DNA of 22,121 nt from an uncultured Phycisphaerales bacterium (GTDB taxonomy: Bacteria > Planctomycetota > Phycisphaerae > WQYP01). Below are positions 13,808 to 21,958 of this stretch, piece by piece. The stretch's first letter is position 1. Every line of letters starts with the position of its first letter. The stretch is taken from contig CAIPTQ010000147.1 in NCBI GenBank assembly GCA_903868035.1, positions 1 through 22,121 of the forward strand. The letters are read 5' to 3'. Position numbers and translations under genes: made by a program. The notes under the pieces are model-generated. The model saw only the letters and a program-made list of their open reading frames with translations, searched no databases and was not told the DNA's origin.

Positions 13808-14191
13808 ATGTCGGACCCCGCCCAGCTTTCCCGCCGCGAACGCCAGATCATGGAGATCGTCTACGCCCGCCAGCGCGCCTCGGCCAATGACGTCCTCCAG
13901 GACCTCCCCAACCCGCCGACGCGCACCTCCATCCGCACCGTCCTGCGCATCCTCGAGCAAAAAGGCCACCTCACCCACACCCTCGAAGGCCGCGAGTTCG
14001 TCTATCACCCCGTGGCGGCCCGCGAAAAGGTCGGCCGCTCGGCACTCCAGGGCGTCCTCCGCGCCTTCTTCGGCGATTCGCTGCCCAACGCCCTGGCCGC
14101 CTACATCGCCGACCCCGCCACCCGTCTCACCCCGGAAGACCTCAAGCGGATGCAGAGCCTCATCCGCCAGGCCAAGGAGCGTGGACAATGA
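13808..14191 (+). CDS. blaI: BlaI/MecI-family transcriptional repressor
   Basis: A 127-residue winged-helix repressor. LSRRERQIMEIVYARQRASANDVLQDL followed by TRTSIRTVLRILEQKGHLTHTLEGREFVYHP is the BlaI/MecI/CopY DNA-binding domain. The C-terminal part (ALQGVLRAFFGDSLPNALAAYI and the helix ending LKRMQSLIRQAKERG) is the dimerisation helix bundle. The ATG at 13808 is chosen for the GGAGG 7 bp upstream; an in-frame ATG 21 bp earlier lies in the operator. It overlaps the downstream M56 peptidase gene by ATGA, so sensor and repressor are co-made. In the family the repressor is inactivated after proteolysis triggered by the sensor. The inducer here is unlikely to be a beta-lactam, since no lactamase or PBP gene is present. 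Confidence 0.9.
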   Translation: MSDPAQLSRRERQIMEIVYARQRASANDVLQDLPNPPTRTSIRTVLRILEQKGHLTHTLEGREFVYHPVAAREKVGRSALQGVLRAFFGDSLPNALAAYIADPATRLTPEDLKRMQSLIRQAKERGQ

Positions 14192-17100
14192 TGCCGCTGA
14201 CCCACGCGACCCTTGCCGACTTCACCACAACCTTCGCCGGCCTGCTGCTGGACACCGCCGCCAAGGCCACCGTGCTCCTGCTGCTTGCCACCGTCGCGGC
14301 CTTGCTCTTCCGCCGCGCCTCCGCCGCCGCGCGGCACCTCATCTGGACCGCCGCCATCGCCGGACTCTTCCTGCTGCCCGCCCTGTCGTGGGCCTTGCCG
14401 GCATGGCGCATCTTGCCGTTGCCGGCATGGGCGGAACCCGCCGCGCCGGCCGCCCGTGCGCCCCTGCTGCCGCCGGTTGCACCGGCACCACCTGCGTTTC
14501 TTGCTGACCCCGCGCCAACGCCCCAATGGACCCTGCCGACGCTTCCCCCCACGGTGCCGACCAACACGCCGGCGGTCTCCCCGACCGTACCGGCACCGCT
14601 TATGCAGGCCTCAACCCCCGCTACCCCACCGGCACCGCCCATGAGCACTGCCGCAGCGCTCCTCTGGTTCTGGGCCGCCGGCGCAGCCTGCCTGCTGGCG
14701 CCACTCCTCATCTCCTTCCTCTTCCTCGCGCGCCTCGCCCGCCGCGCCACGCCCCTGCCCACCCCCTGGCAACACCTCCTCCACCACCTCCAATCCCTCC
14801 TGCACATCCCCCGCCGCGTCGCCCTCAAGCAAAGCTCCCGCGGCACCGTCCCGATGACCTTCGGCATCCTCCGCCCCACCATCCTTCTGCCCGTCAACAC
14901 CTGGCCCGCCGAACGCCGGCAGATTGTCCTGCTGCACGAGCTGGCGCATATTCGGCGGCAAGATTGTCTGACGCAACTGCTGGCGCGGTTGGCGCGGGCG
15001 CTGTTCTGGTTCCACCCGCTGGTCTGGCTGGCATGTTCGCGGCTGGCCATGGAGGCGGAGCGGGCGTGCGATGATCTGGTGCTGACCGCGGGGACGCGTT
15101 CGAGCGTGTATGCCGAGGAACTGCTGGCGATCGCTTCGACGTTCCACAGCCATCCGGCGCTGGCGGCGGCCGCGCTGACGATGGCGCGACCCTCGACGCT
15201 GGAGACACGGCTGCGGGGGATTTTGGACGCCACGCGGAACCGGCGGGCGCTGACGCGCACCGCGGTGCTGGCGGCATTAGTGCTGGCGATGGGCATTATT
15301 GTGCCGCTGGCGTGCATGAAAGGGACGGCGCCGGCGGCTGGTTTAGCCACACAACCCGCCACTACGGCATCGGCCGGCCACGCCATGCAGCTTCGGCTTA
15401 TTCTGCCGCCTGAAGACAAGACCACGCCGGCAGAGGAGTTTGCCGATCCTGCCAACGCGGGCAAGACGATACGGCTGGCGAAGACGCCGCTGATTGATGA
15501 AACCGCGATGGTAGTCGCAAACTGGTCCCTGAGCCCCACGCACGTTGTGCAAGTCGGCATCCTGGTCAATTACGACTATTCCACCATCCTCAATAACCGT
15601 AACCAACAATACCGCGACAAATATCACGCCGGCCTGATCGTCGAGGGCCAGTTGCTTCCGCCGCAGCGGGTCACGGTCTATTGCGGCACCGGCAGTACGC
15701 CGGAAATCTTCGTCGACTTTGACGAAACCGAGCGCGCGGCCGCCGAGAAGCTGACCGCCGCCGTCAACGCGATCATCCAGCGCCAGCCCGGAGCGGCGAT
15801 TCAGGGTCAGGTACTCGACAAACCTGGCGGTAAGGGAGTAGCGGGCGTCACCGTGTACCTGGTCCTCGCCAATTATGAACAGGGCGCGCAAACCGCCGTC
15901 ACGGATGCGGACGGCAAGTATATATTCAAGAATGCCCCGCCGGTCAATCAGGGCTATGTCCTGCGTTTGGGTCAGCGCATGGAGAGCCAGTGGAGCGAAG
16001 ACCTTATTTTCCGCATTGCGCCGCGCGACGTCGGCACGACGATGAAGCCCGGCAACCTCTATCAGCAATTGGCCTCCGTCGCGGGCCGCGTCCTCGACGC
16101 CCAGACCCGCCAGCCCGTGCCCAAAGCCTCGGTCCAGCTCACGTATGAAACACAAAATGGCGGGTATGCAACCACCGATGAGCAGGGCCGTTATCGCTTC
16201 AATCTGCTGCCGCGCACGTGCAAACTCGACTGCAGTGGCGCCGGCGAGCAGTATTATCCCGCCGAGCCACAGACGCTCACGCTGGTCGAGGGGCAGCATC
16301 TGGAGAATGTCGATATTCTGGTCAAGAGCGCGCCGGGTATTGATGTTCAAGTGGTCAATGCCGACGGGTCGGCCGCGGCGGGTGTGGCAACATTTACTAC
16401 CATCTACTGGATGCACGACTTTTCGGCCCGTGCGACCCTTTCCGCAACCCGCGCCCGACTGGGGTTGCCGGCGGTCGCCGCGGGTTCTGATATTGTCACC
16501 GACCCGATTGACCCCAACGGCATGGGTGCATTCCGTCGGGGTACAACCGACGCCACCGGACATTTGCGTGTGTATCTCTTGCGGCACAGAGAATTCAAGG
16601 GGGATGAAGTCATCCAGATTCAGATGCTGGCGCAAAATGCCGACCAAACGCGCGCGGGCATGCTGCAAGTGGAAACCACCACGCTCGATCCAACCCTGCC
16701 GCCGGCACAACAACTGCGCCTGGCCCCCACGGCTTCCGTGGAATTCACCATCCTCGACGGCCAGGACCAGCCGGCGGTGGACGGACAGCCGGATTACTTC
16801 TTCCGCATCGGCCAGAGAGATTGGTCCGTATTCAAGGACAGCCTGGCTTACTACAACGTCGGTCATCCGGTCTTCGTGAATCTGGGCCAGGGCAAATTCC
16901 GCGCGGAAGGTTTGATTCCCGGCGTGGAATATACTCTGCAAGCCGCCGAAAGTTTGCCGACGCCCATGCGTGATGTAATCGCCGTCACTCCCAAGCCCGG
17001 CGACAAGATCACGGGCAAGGTGCTGCGGCTAATCGGTCAGCCCGCCACACAACGCGGCACCACCACGCAGGCGGCGGACAAAGCAGGGAAGATTGCGACT

Positions 17101-18561
17101 GCGTCGCGCCCTGCCAACGGTCGGTGGTGGGAAGACGAGCCCGGCTGGTCCAAGGAGGTTGACGGCTTAAAGGTCCAACTCACGGGCGGAAGATACCTCG
17201 CCCCCAAACTGGGGCTGGAAGTCAGCCTCCGCTTCTGGAACACCTCCGGTACGGTGTTGGCGATTGCGCCGGGCGATCCGACCTGTTACCAATGGGAACT
17301 GCGCGACGCCAAGGATCAGATCGTGACTCCCGAGAAGCCTGACGAGGTCCCCGCGAATCCCGGCTGGATGTACCTGAGTCCGGCGCAAAGCGGCGTCGGC
17401 AGAATTCTTGGCCAATCCAGCGAAAACCGGGATGGGGCGCTCCATGTCGGAAACCAGCACTGGAAACTCAAGCCCGGCACCTACGCCATACTTGGCACTT
17501 TCAGCAATCCCGCGAATGCCGTGGGCCAAAGAGCCGGCACCCTCTGGAAGGGCAAAATGGACCTTGTGCCCCTGCGCTTCACGGTTCTGGATGCGGTAAC
17601 CCCCGAGGCCTTGCAAGCCGCCGCCGCCAAAATCAACGCCCAGAACATTGCGGATTTGGGACAACGGTACACGACGTTGGCCGCGCTGATTCAGCCCGGC
17701 ATGACGTACACGGATCTGCAAATCGTTCTCCCGCCGGTTAAGGATGACGTCGGCTTCATGATGTGGAACGGCAATTCGTTCATGGGCCGGTATTCCCTGG
17801 CGGGCGGCTATCGGGTGGAAGCCACCGGTTTTGGTCAGCGTGATGCCGCGGGTAAAAATGTCGAAATCATCCTCACGCAAACTCCCCAAATCATACCGCC
17901 CCAACCCGCCACCGCCCCGGCCACACATGCGGCCGCCGCGGCCGCGAACATGGTGCCGCCGGCGGGTATGCCACCCGCTTTTGTATTCCCCGCCGGTGAT
18001 TCGGCCTTGCATCTGACTGATCCCGGAACGCGTCCGATGGGAGGGTCAACCGCAATGAAGGGCGCGGACGTGGCGGCAGTCATGGATGCGGCAGTGGTAT
18101 TAGATCCGGCGGCTATGGCACGCGGACCGCTGGAACTGGAAGGAGGGTGGAGCGTAGAGGGAACTGGAAAGCGTTACTTCCTACGAAAGCACGTCCTTGA
18201 GGTCACGTTAAATCATGCATCATTGCTGACTCACGGTCTGACCAGCGACGACGTACGACTCGCCCTGGAAGCGCAGCATCTCCGACTGGTTGCCGCCAAT
18301 ATTGGGGCCAAGCAGACAGTGTTCCGGTTTGAGCGCTATTACTTGGAACCATCGTTCAACGACCTGAAAATGTTGGTGGTACATTCCGCCAGTGAACCGC
18401 AGCCTATTCTCTCAAGTGGACCGAACGCTCGTTTGAGCGATCTGGGCACGCTGATCGAACCGTTCGAAATGCCGCCCCCCCAAACCCACCCCGCCGGATA
18501 TCTTCCCATTTTGCCCGCTACCCTCCCCGCCCTCATCGCTCCCCCGCAGCCGGCACGCTAA
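14188..18561 (+). CDS. giant BlaR1-like M56 membrane peptidase with carboxypeptidase-regulatory-like repeats
   Basis: A 1457-residue protein. Membrane helices lie near residues 15-41 and 48-70. After a Pro/Ala-rich loop there is another near 150-180, and one at about 363-385. The M56 zinc peptidase domain has HELAH (H250, E251, H254) and AERACDD (E291), as in BlaR1/MecR1. Outside the membrane, where BlaR1 has a penicillin sensor, this protein carries about 1050 residues. These include two CarboxypepD_reg-like beta-sandwiches (about 536-620 and 630-710, each with a GxVxD...P...TDxxGxYxF pattern), further beta-rich segments (one near 980-1120), an Ala/Pro linker (near 1230-1270) and a C-terminal domain I do not recognise. 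Coupled to blaI, it is presumably the sensor-protease. The ligand is unknown. Confidence 0.85.
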   Translation: MMPLTHATLADFTTTFAGLLLDTAAKATVLLLLATVAALLFRRASAAARHLIWTAAIAGLFLLPALSWALPAWRILPLPAWAEPAAPAARAPLLPPVAPAPPAFLADPAPTPQWTLPTLPPTVPTNTPAVSPTVPAPLMQASTPATPPAPPMSTAAALLWFWAAGAACLLAPLLISFLFLARLARRATPLPTPWQHLLHHLQSLLHIPRRVALKQSSRGTVPMTFGILRPTILLPVNTWPAERRQIVLLHELAHIRRQDCLTQLLARLARALFWFHPLVWLACSRLAMEAERACDDLVLTAGTRSSVYAEELLAIASTFHSHPALAAAALTMARPSTLETRLRGILDATRNRRALTRTAVLAALVLAMGIIVPLACMKGTAPAAGLATQPATTASAGHAMQLRLILPPEDKTTPAEEFADPANAGKTIRLAKTPLIDETAMVVANWSLSPTHVVQVGILVNYDYSTILNNRNQQYRDKYHAGLIVEGQLLPPQRVTVYCGTGSTPEIFVDFDETERAAAEKLTAAVNAIIQRQPGAAIQGQVLDKPGGKGVAGVTVYLVLANYEQGAQTAVTDADGKYIFKNAPPVNQGYVLRLGQRMESQWSEDLIFRIAPRDVGTTMKPGNLYQQLASVAGRVLDAQTRQPVPKASVQLTYETQNGGYATTDEQGRYRFNLLPRTCKLDCSGAGEQYYPAEPQTLTLVEGQHLENVDILVKSAPGIDVQVVNADGSAAAGVATFTTIYWMHDFSARATLSATRARLGLPAVAAGSDIVTDPIDPNGMGAFRRGTTDATGHLRVYLLRHREFKGDEVIQIQMLAQNADQTRAGMLQVETTTLDPTLPPAQQLRLAPTASVEFTILDGQDQPAVDGQPDYFFRIGQRDWSVFKDSLAYYNVGHPVFVNLGQGKFRAEGLIPGVEYTLQAAESLPTPMRDVIAVTPKPGDKITGKVLRLIGQPATQRGTTTQAADKAGKIATASRPANGRWWEDEPGWSKEVDGLKVQLTGGRYLAPKLGLEVSLRFWNTSGTVLAIAPGDPTCYQWELRDAKDQIVTPEKPDEVPANPGWMYLSPAQSGVGRILGQSSENRDGALHVGNQHWKLKPGTYAILGTFSNPANAVGQRAGTLWKGKMDLVPLRFTVLDAVTPEALQAAAAKINAQNIADLGQRYTTLAALIQPGMTYTDLQIVLPPVKDDVGFMMWNGNSFMGRYSLAGGYRVEATGFGQRDAAGKNVEIILTQTPQIIPPQPATAPATHAAAAAANMVPPAGMPPAFVFPAGDSALHLTDPGTRPMGGSTAMKGADVAAVMDAAVVLDPAAMARGPLELEGGWSVEGTGKRYFLRKHVLEVTLNHASLLTHGLTSDDVRLALEAQHLRLVAANIGAKQTVFRFERYYLEPSFNDLKMLVVHSASEPQPILSSGPNARLSDLGTLIEPFEMPPPQTHPAGYLPILPATLPALIAPPQPAR

Positions 18562-18610
18562 TCCACCGGCCCACCGGCCTCCCGCCCCACCCGCCCCTCC
18601 CCCAACTTGC

Positions 18611-18616
18611 TATAAT
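18611..18616 (+). promoter_or_regulatory. TATAAT -10 element upstream of the barrel-protein gene
   Basis: A perfect TATAAT 41 bp before the GTG start, in an otherwise very C-rich 95-bp gap. No -35 hexamer is recognisable. Confidence 0.4.
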
Positions 18617-18656
18617 CCCCCGCAACGTTTCTGGCGCGCTGGCAGCGAGGTCCCCG

Positions 18657-20384
18657 GTGTCTGAACCCATTCCTTCTCCCCCTACCCCCCCTCCTCCCCG
18701 GCGGCAGTGGCGCATCTGGCGGACGGCCTGCCAGGCCCACGCCCAGGGCATCCTCGCCATCTACGTCGCCCGCCATCGCCCGCCGGAACCCGCCTCCATC
18801 CCCTTCTTCACCATCCCCATCGGCAAGGTCCGCCCGCCGCTCGACTACCGCATCGTCTCCTTCCACCGCGGACGTGCCGACAAAAACCTCATCAAGCTCG
18901 CCGCCCAGCTCGGCTTCAACGGCGTGCAGATTCAGCTCGAAGGCTCCAACGAGGCCGGCATCAAGGATTTCGCCGCCCGCGACGCCAAAGAGCACATCAT
19001 CGACTATTGCCACTCCCTGGGCATGAAAGTCACCGTCTGGGTGCATGAAATCGCCGACCTGCCCCCGGCACGCTCGCCAGGCTACCTCGGCCCCGTGACG
19101 GTGGACAACGCCAAAGTCTGGGACTTGCTCGACCAACGCTACGAATGGATTCTCACCTCGGCCCTGCCCAACATCGACGGCCTGGTGCTCACCACCGTGG
19201 AGACCCAGTTCCGGGCCACCGATGAGCCCATCATGCTCAAGGTGGTCAACCTCATCGACCAGAAATGCCGGCAGTATGGCAAAACGTTCATCGTCCGCAC
19301 CTTCGTCTGGCGGCCCGACGAGCTCGAAGGCGTGATGGCGGCCATCCGCAAAATGCCCGACGACATCGTCATCATGACCAAGGCCGTCCCGCAGGACTGG
19401 CAGATGCGCGGCGGCAACGCCGCGGAAATCGGCGCGGTGGGCAATCATCCGCAGATCGTCGAATACGACGTGGCCGGCGAGTATTTCCTCAGCGACAACG
19501 TCGCCAACTGCATGGTGGACCGGCTCCAACAGCAGTTTGACTATGGCCTGACGAAAAACGTCACGGGCGTCTGCGTGCGCGTGGACCGCTACGACGCCTC
19601 GGTCCTCTGGACGCCCAACGAAGTCAACCTCTGGACCCTCGGCCTGCTGGCCGCCGGTGCCGCCGACAACACCGACGACATCTGGACCCGCTGGGCCGTC
19701 TACCGCTACGGCGAGAAAGCCGCTCCCGCCGTCATCGCCGCCCTCAAGCCCACGCCGGAGGTGGTGGCCGAGATGCTCTCCATCGGCCCCTTCACCTATG
19801 GCGACACGCGCGGGCCGTTTGTGAAGGATCTGCCCAGCTATTTCGTCGCCCTGCCGTATTCGGACCTGATGGGCGAGTACCCCGCGAGCAATGTGAACTG
19901 GCAGATGTGGCGCTGGGACAAAACCTACCTCCCGACCCTCAACCAGGTGCTGGCCGGCGATCCGATCTTCCTGGACGACCTCCGCCGGCAGAAAGCCGCG
20001 GCCCTGGAAACCGCCAAAAAATGCCTCGTGGACCTCGCGCGGGCCCGGCCGCTGCTGCCGGAGAAGGAATACTTGATCCTTTACACCAAGCTGCTGACCA
20101 ACCAGGTGCAGCTTGAGTACCGCACCCAGGCCGCGCTGGCCGCCCTGCACTTCAACCAGATGGTGGCCGCCAAAACTCAGGGGCAGCTCAACAACGCCTA
20201 CGACCTCTACAAAAAAGACCTCGCCGCCGTGAAGGCCGTTTCCGATTCCCTCCCGGCGTATCCCCCGGCCGCCACCTTGGACTACCTGGGCAAAAAATGG
20301 CAGGTGAATTACCCGCTCCTCATCAGCCCCGAACAAATCAACGACTGGCTCGCCCGCGCCGCCAAAGTGCCGGGGCTGAGATGA
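18657..20384 (+). CDS. predicted TIM-barrel, glycoside-hydrolase-like protein of unknown substrate
   Basis: 575 residues, starting at GTG 18657; no better in-frame start precedes the conserved part. After a Pro-rich N-terminus there is a barrel-like sequence: YRIVSFHRGRADKNLIKLAAQLGFNGVQIQ, then HSLGMKVTVWVHEIADLP, then IDGLVLTTVETQF, with the strand-helix rhythm and Glu-ending strands of GH20/GH67-type barrels. The C-terminal half (Trp-rich VLWTPNEVNLWTLGLLA, then VNWQMWRWDKTYLPTLNQVL and helices) recalls the helical domain of alpha-glucuronidases. No signal peptide is visible, so it acts in the cytosol if it acts at all. I cannot name a catalytic pair with certainty. Similarity to a family is by eye and weak. 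Confidence 0.5.
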   Translation: MSEPIPSPPTPPPPRRQWRIWRTACQAHAQGILAIYVARHRPPEPASIPFFTIPIGKVRPPLDYRIVSFHRGRADKNLIKLAAQLGFNGVQIQLEGSNEAGIKDFAARDAKEHIIDYCHSLGMKVTVWVHEIADLPPARSPGYLGPVTVDNAKVWDLLDQRYEWILTSALPNIDGLVLTTVETQFRATDEPIMLKVVNLIDQKCRQYGKTFIVRTFVWRPDELEGVMAAIRKMPDDIVIMTKAVPQDWQMRGGNAAEIGAVGNHPQIVEYDVAGEYFLSDNVANCMVDRLQQQFDYGLTKNVTGVCVRVDRYDASVLWTPNEVNLWTLGLLAAGAADNTDDIWTRWAVYRYGEKAAPAVIAALKPTPEVVAEMLSIGPFTYGDTRGPFVKDLPSYFVALPYSDLMGEYPASNVNWQMWRWDKTYLPTLNQVLAGDPIFLDDLRRQKAAALETAKKCLVDLARARPLLPEKEYLILYTKLLTNQVQLEYRTQAALAALHFNQMVAAKTQGQLNNAYDLYKKDLAAVKAVSDSLPAYPPAATLDYLGKKWQVNYPLLISPEQINDWLARAAKVPGLR

Positions 20385-20385
20385 G

Positions 20386-20427
20386 TGGCCACTGACCATT
20401 GACCACTAACCACTAACCACTAACCAC
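20386..20427. repeat. tandem heptamer repeat, unit T(A/G)ACCAC
   Basis: Six head-to-tail 7-bp units: TGGCCAC, TGACCAT, TGACCAC, then TAACCAC three times. The array starts directly after the stop codon of the barrel-protein gene. It grades from diverged units at the left to identical units at the right. Confidence 0.92.
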
Positions 20428-20443
20428 AGACAACGCGCCACGT

Positions 20444-20449
20444 TACAAT
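20444..20449 (+). promoter_or_regulatory. possible -10 (TACAAT) of the decarboxylase gene
   Basis: TACAAT 34 bp before the ATG, directly after the heptamer array. No convincing -35 lies in the array, so the call is weak. Confidence 0.3.
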
Positions 20450-20483
20450 ACGCCCATCCTCTTCCCCACAGGAGTCCCCCCGC

Positions 20484-21044
20484 ATGGCCGAAGAATCCAT
20501 CGCCCCCGTCCCCAAAGCCGTCTTCTTCACCAAAGGCGCCGGCCGCCACCGCTATCGCCCGCAATCCCTCGAATTGGCCATGCGCCACGCCGGCATCGAA
20601 AAATACAACCTCGTCCAGGTCTCCGGCATTCTTCCCTCCCGCTGCAAAATCATCACCGTCCAGGAAGGCCTCCGCCGCCTCACCCCCGGCCAGATCGTCT
20701 ACGGCGCCTGGTCCGAATCCTCCTCCGACGAGCCCAACCGCCTCCTCTGCGCCGGCATCGGCGTCGCCCTCCCCGTAAAAGACCAGTACGGCTACATGGC
20801 CGAACACCACGGCTTCGGCATGACCGAGGAACGCATCGGCGACTTCGTCGAAGACATGGCCGCCACCATGCTCGCCGCCACCCTCGGCATCCCCTTCGAC
20901 CCCGCCAAAAACTACGACGAACGCAAGGAAATCTACCGCATGTCCGGCAACATCGTCCGCACCCGCAACATCGTCCAAACCGCCGAAGGCGACAAAAACG
21001 GCCTCTGGACCACCGTCATCGCCTCCGCCGTTTTCATCCTCTGA
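20484..21044 (+). CDS. pyruvoyl-dependent arginine decarboxylase homologue with altered cleavage site
   Basis: 186 residues of the PvlArgDC family, which makes agmatine from arginine for polyamine synthesis. The enzyme self-cleaves, turning a serine into the pyruvoyl cofactor. In the M. jannaschii enzyme the site reads NLIRISSIMPP, and the second serine (Ser53) becomes pyruvoyl. Here it reads NLVQVSGILPS (42-52): Asn42 and Ser47 are kept, but the pyruvoyl-forming serine is Gly48. The catalytic glutamate segment is present (AEHHGFG, E107). An AGGAG site precedes the ATG. The protein may be cleaved at Ser47 instead, use another mechanism, or be a non-enzymatic member. Family membership is secure; activity is uncertain. 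Confidence 0.82.
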   Translation: MAEESIAPVPKAVFFTKGAGRHRYRPQSLELAMRHAGIEKYNLVQVSGILPSRCKIITVQEGLRRLTPGQIVYGAWSESSSDEPNRLLCAGIGVALPVKDQYGYMAEHHGFGMTEERIGDFVEDMAATMLAATLGIPFDPAKNYDERKEIYRMSGNIVRTRNIVQTAEGDKNGLWTTVIASAVFIL

Positions 21045-21088
21045 GGCTTGGAGGACCGCCTTCAGGCGGGTTTAGCGAGGGAAGTGTG

Positions 21089-21958
21089 ATGCCTATCCTG
21101 GATGATTTGGCCAAACTCTCGCCTTCAGAGCGCAACAGCCGCCTTGGCCAGCTCGGAGTGCGCGATGCCATTCTCGCGCTTGGGACCGAAAGCGGGGTGA
21201 CTTGGCTCGAAAAACACATCGAGTCCCCCGTTAGCTCCGACTGGGGAGCACTTCTTTTCGCGCTCAAAACGCCTTGGAATCACTTGGAGCGGTGGTTAAG
21301 CCTCAACAAATTTCACTGTCTTGCCGCATTGGATGCACTCTGCTGCTATGCCGCCGAACGCCAAATGCCCGAAGAGGCGAACACCAAATCCATTAACGCG
21401 GCGATCGACAGGGTTCAGGTCGCGTACAACAGCCCGCGAATCAAAATGGCGATCCGAGAGATCCGCCACACATGGCCGCTCGAGGCGCGGAAGCACCGGC
21501 TGGTGGACCTCCCGCCCGCTATCGAACAGGCCGCTGGCATCCTGTTCCGCTCCGATGCCGTCCTTATGAAAGCATGGCAAAAATCGATGGCTAATAATCT
21601 CGAAACGCCGGATGAAGCAGAAGAATTCTGGGTATCGCTGATTGACTTTTGCCAGTCCGAAAAGCTCCTGGCAATCGTCGATTGGCGGGAGCGCCTTGCC
21701 GAAGTCGTGGAGCAATTGAGGAGTTTGCGGTCAGCTCGTTCGCTCAACCTCGCATGGGACAACTATGCGAGCCTGCGCATGGAACTTGAGCGCGGCCTTA
21801 AGGTCATAGGCTCAGCCTCGAGTTCCCATGGAATGACCCTGGTTTCACTGGACGACGGGGCCGATGATTACCCTCTCATGTTCCTCCCCTCTGAATCAGT
21901 CCTCGTCCTTGTCGCAGCTTTGCGGTCGCTCAGTCTCTCTATCACGGTTTACAAATGA
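21089..21958 (+). CDS. unrecognised helical protein
   Basis: 289 residues from the ATG at 21089, chosen over the adjacent in-frame GTG because GAGG lies about 8 bp upstream. I do not recognise a family. It appears largely alpha-helical and soluble, with no signal peptide or membrane segment and no nucleotide-binding motif. Notable segments are LPPAIEQAAGILFRSDAVL and a helical WRERLAEVVEQLRSLRSAR. Codon use is clearly less C-rich at third positions than in the two genes upstream, so it may be a later arrival. A short GC hairpin (CCGCC-TTCA-GGCGG, 21056-21069) lies in the 44-bp gap before it. Confidence 0.65.
   Translation: MPILDDLAKLSPSERNSRLGQLGVRDAILALGTESGVTWLEKHIESPVSSDWGALLFALKTPWNHLERWLSLNKFHCLAALDALCCYAAERQMPEEANTKSINAAIDRVQVAYNSPRIKMAIREIRHTWPLEARKHRLVDLPPAIEQAAGILFRSDAVLMKAWQKSMANNLETPDEAEEFWVSLIDFCQSEKLLAIVDWRERLAEVVEQLRSLRSARSLNLAWDNYASLRMELERGLKVIGSASSSHGMTLVSLDDGADDYPLMFLPSESVLVLVAALRSLSLSITVYK

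Noticed and set aside
18558..20399. 613-codon open frame on the minus strand opposite the barrel protein
   Set aside because: Compositional shadow (Gly/Val/Asp/His-rich). The plus strand gives a protein with coherent secondary structure and a -10 element upstream.
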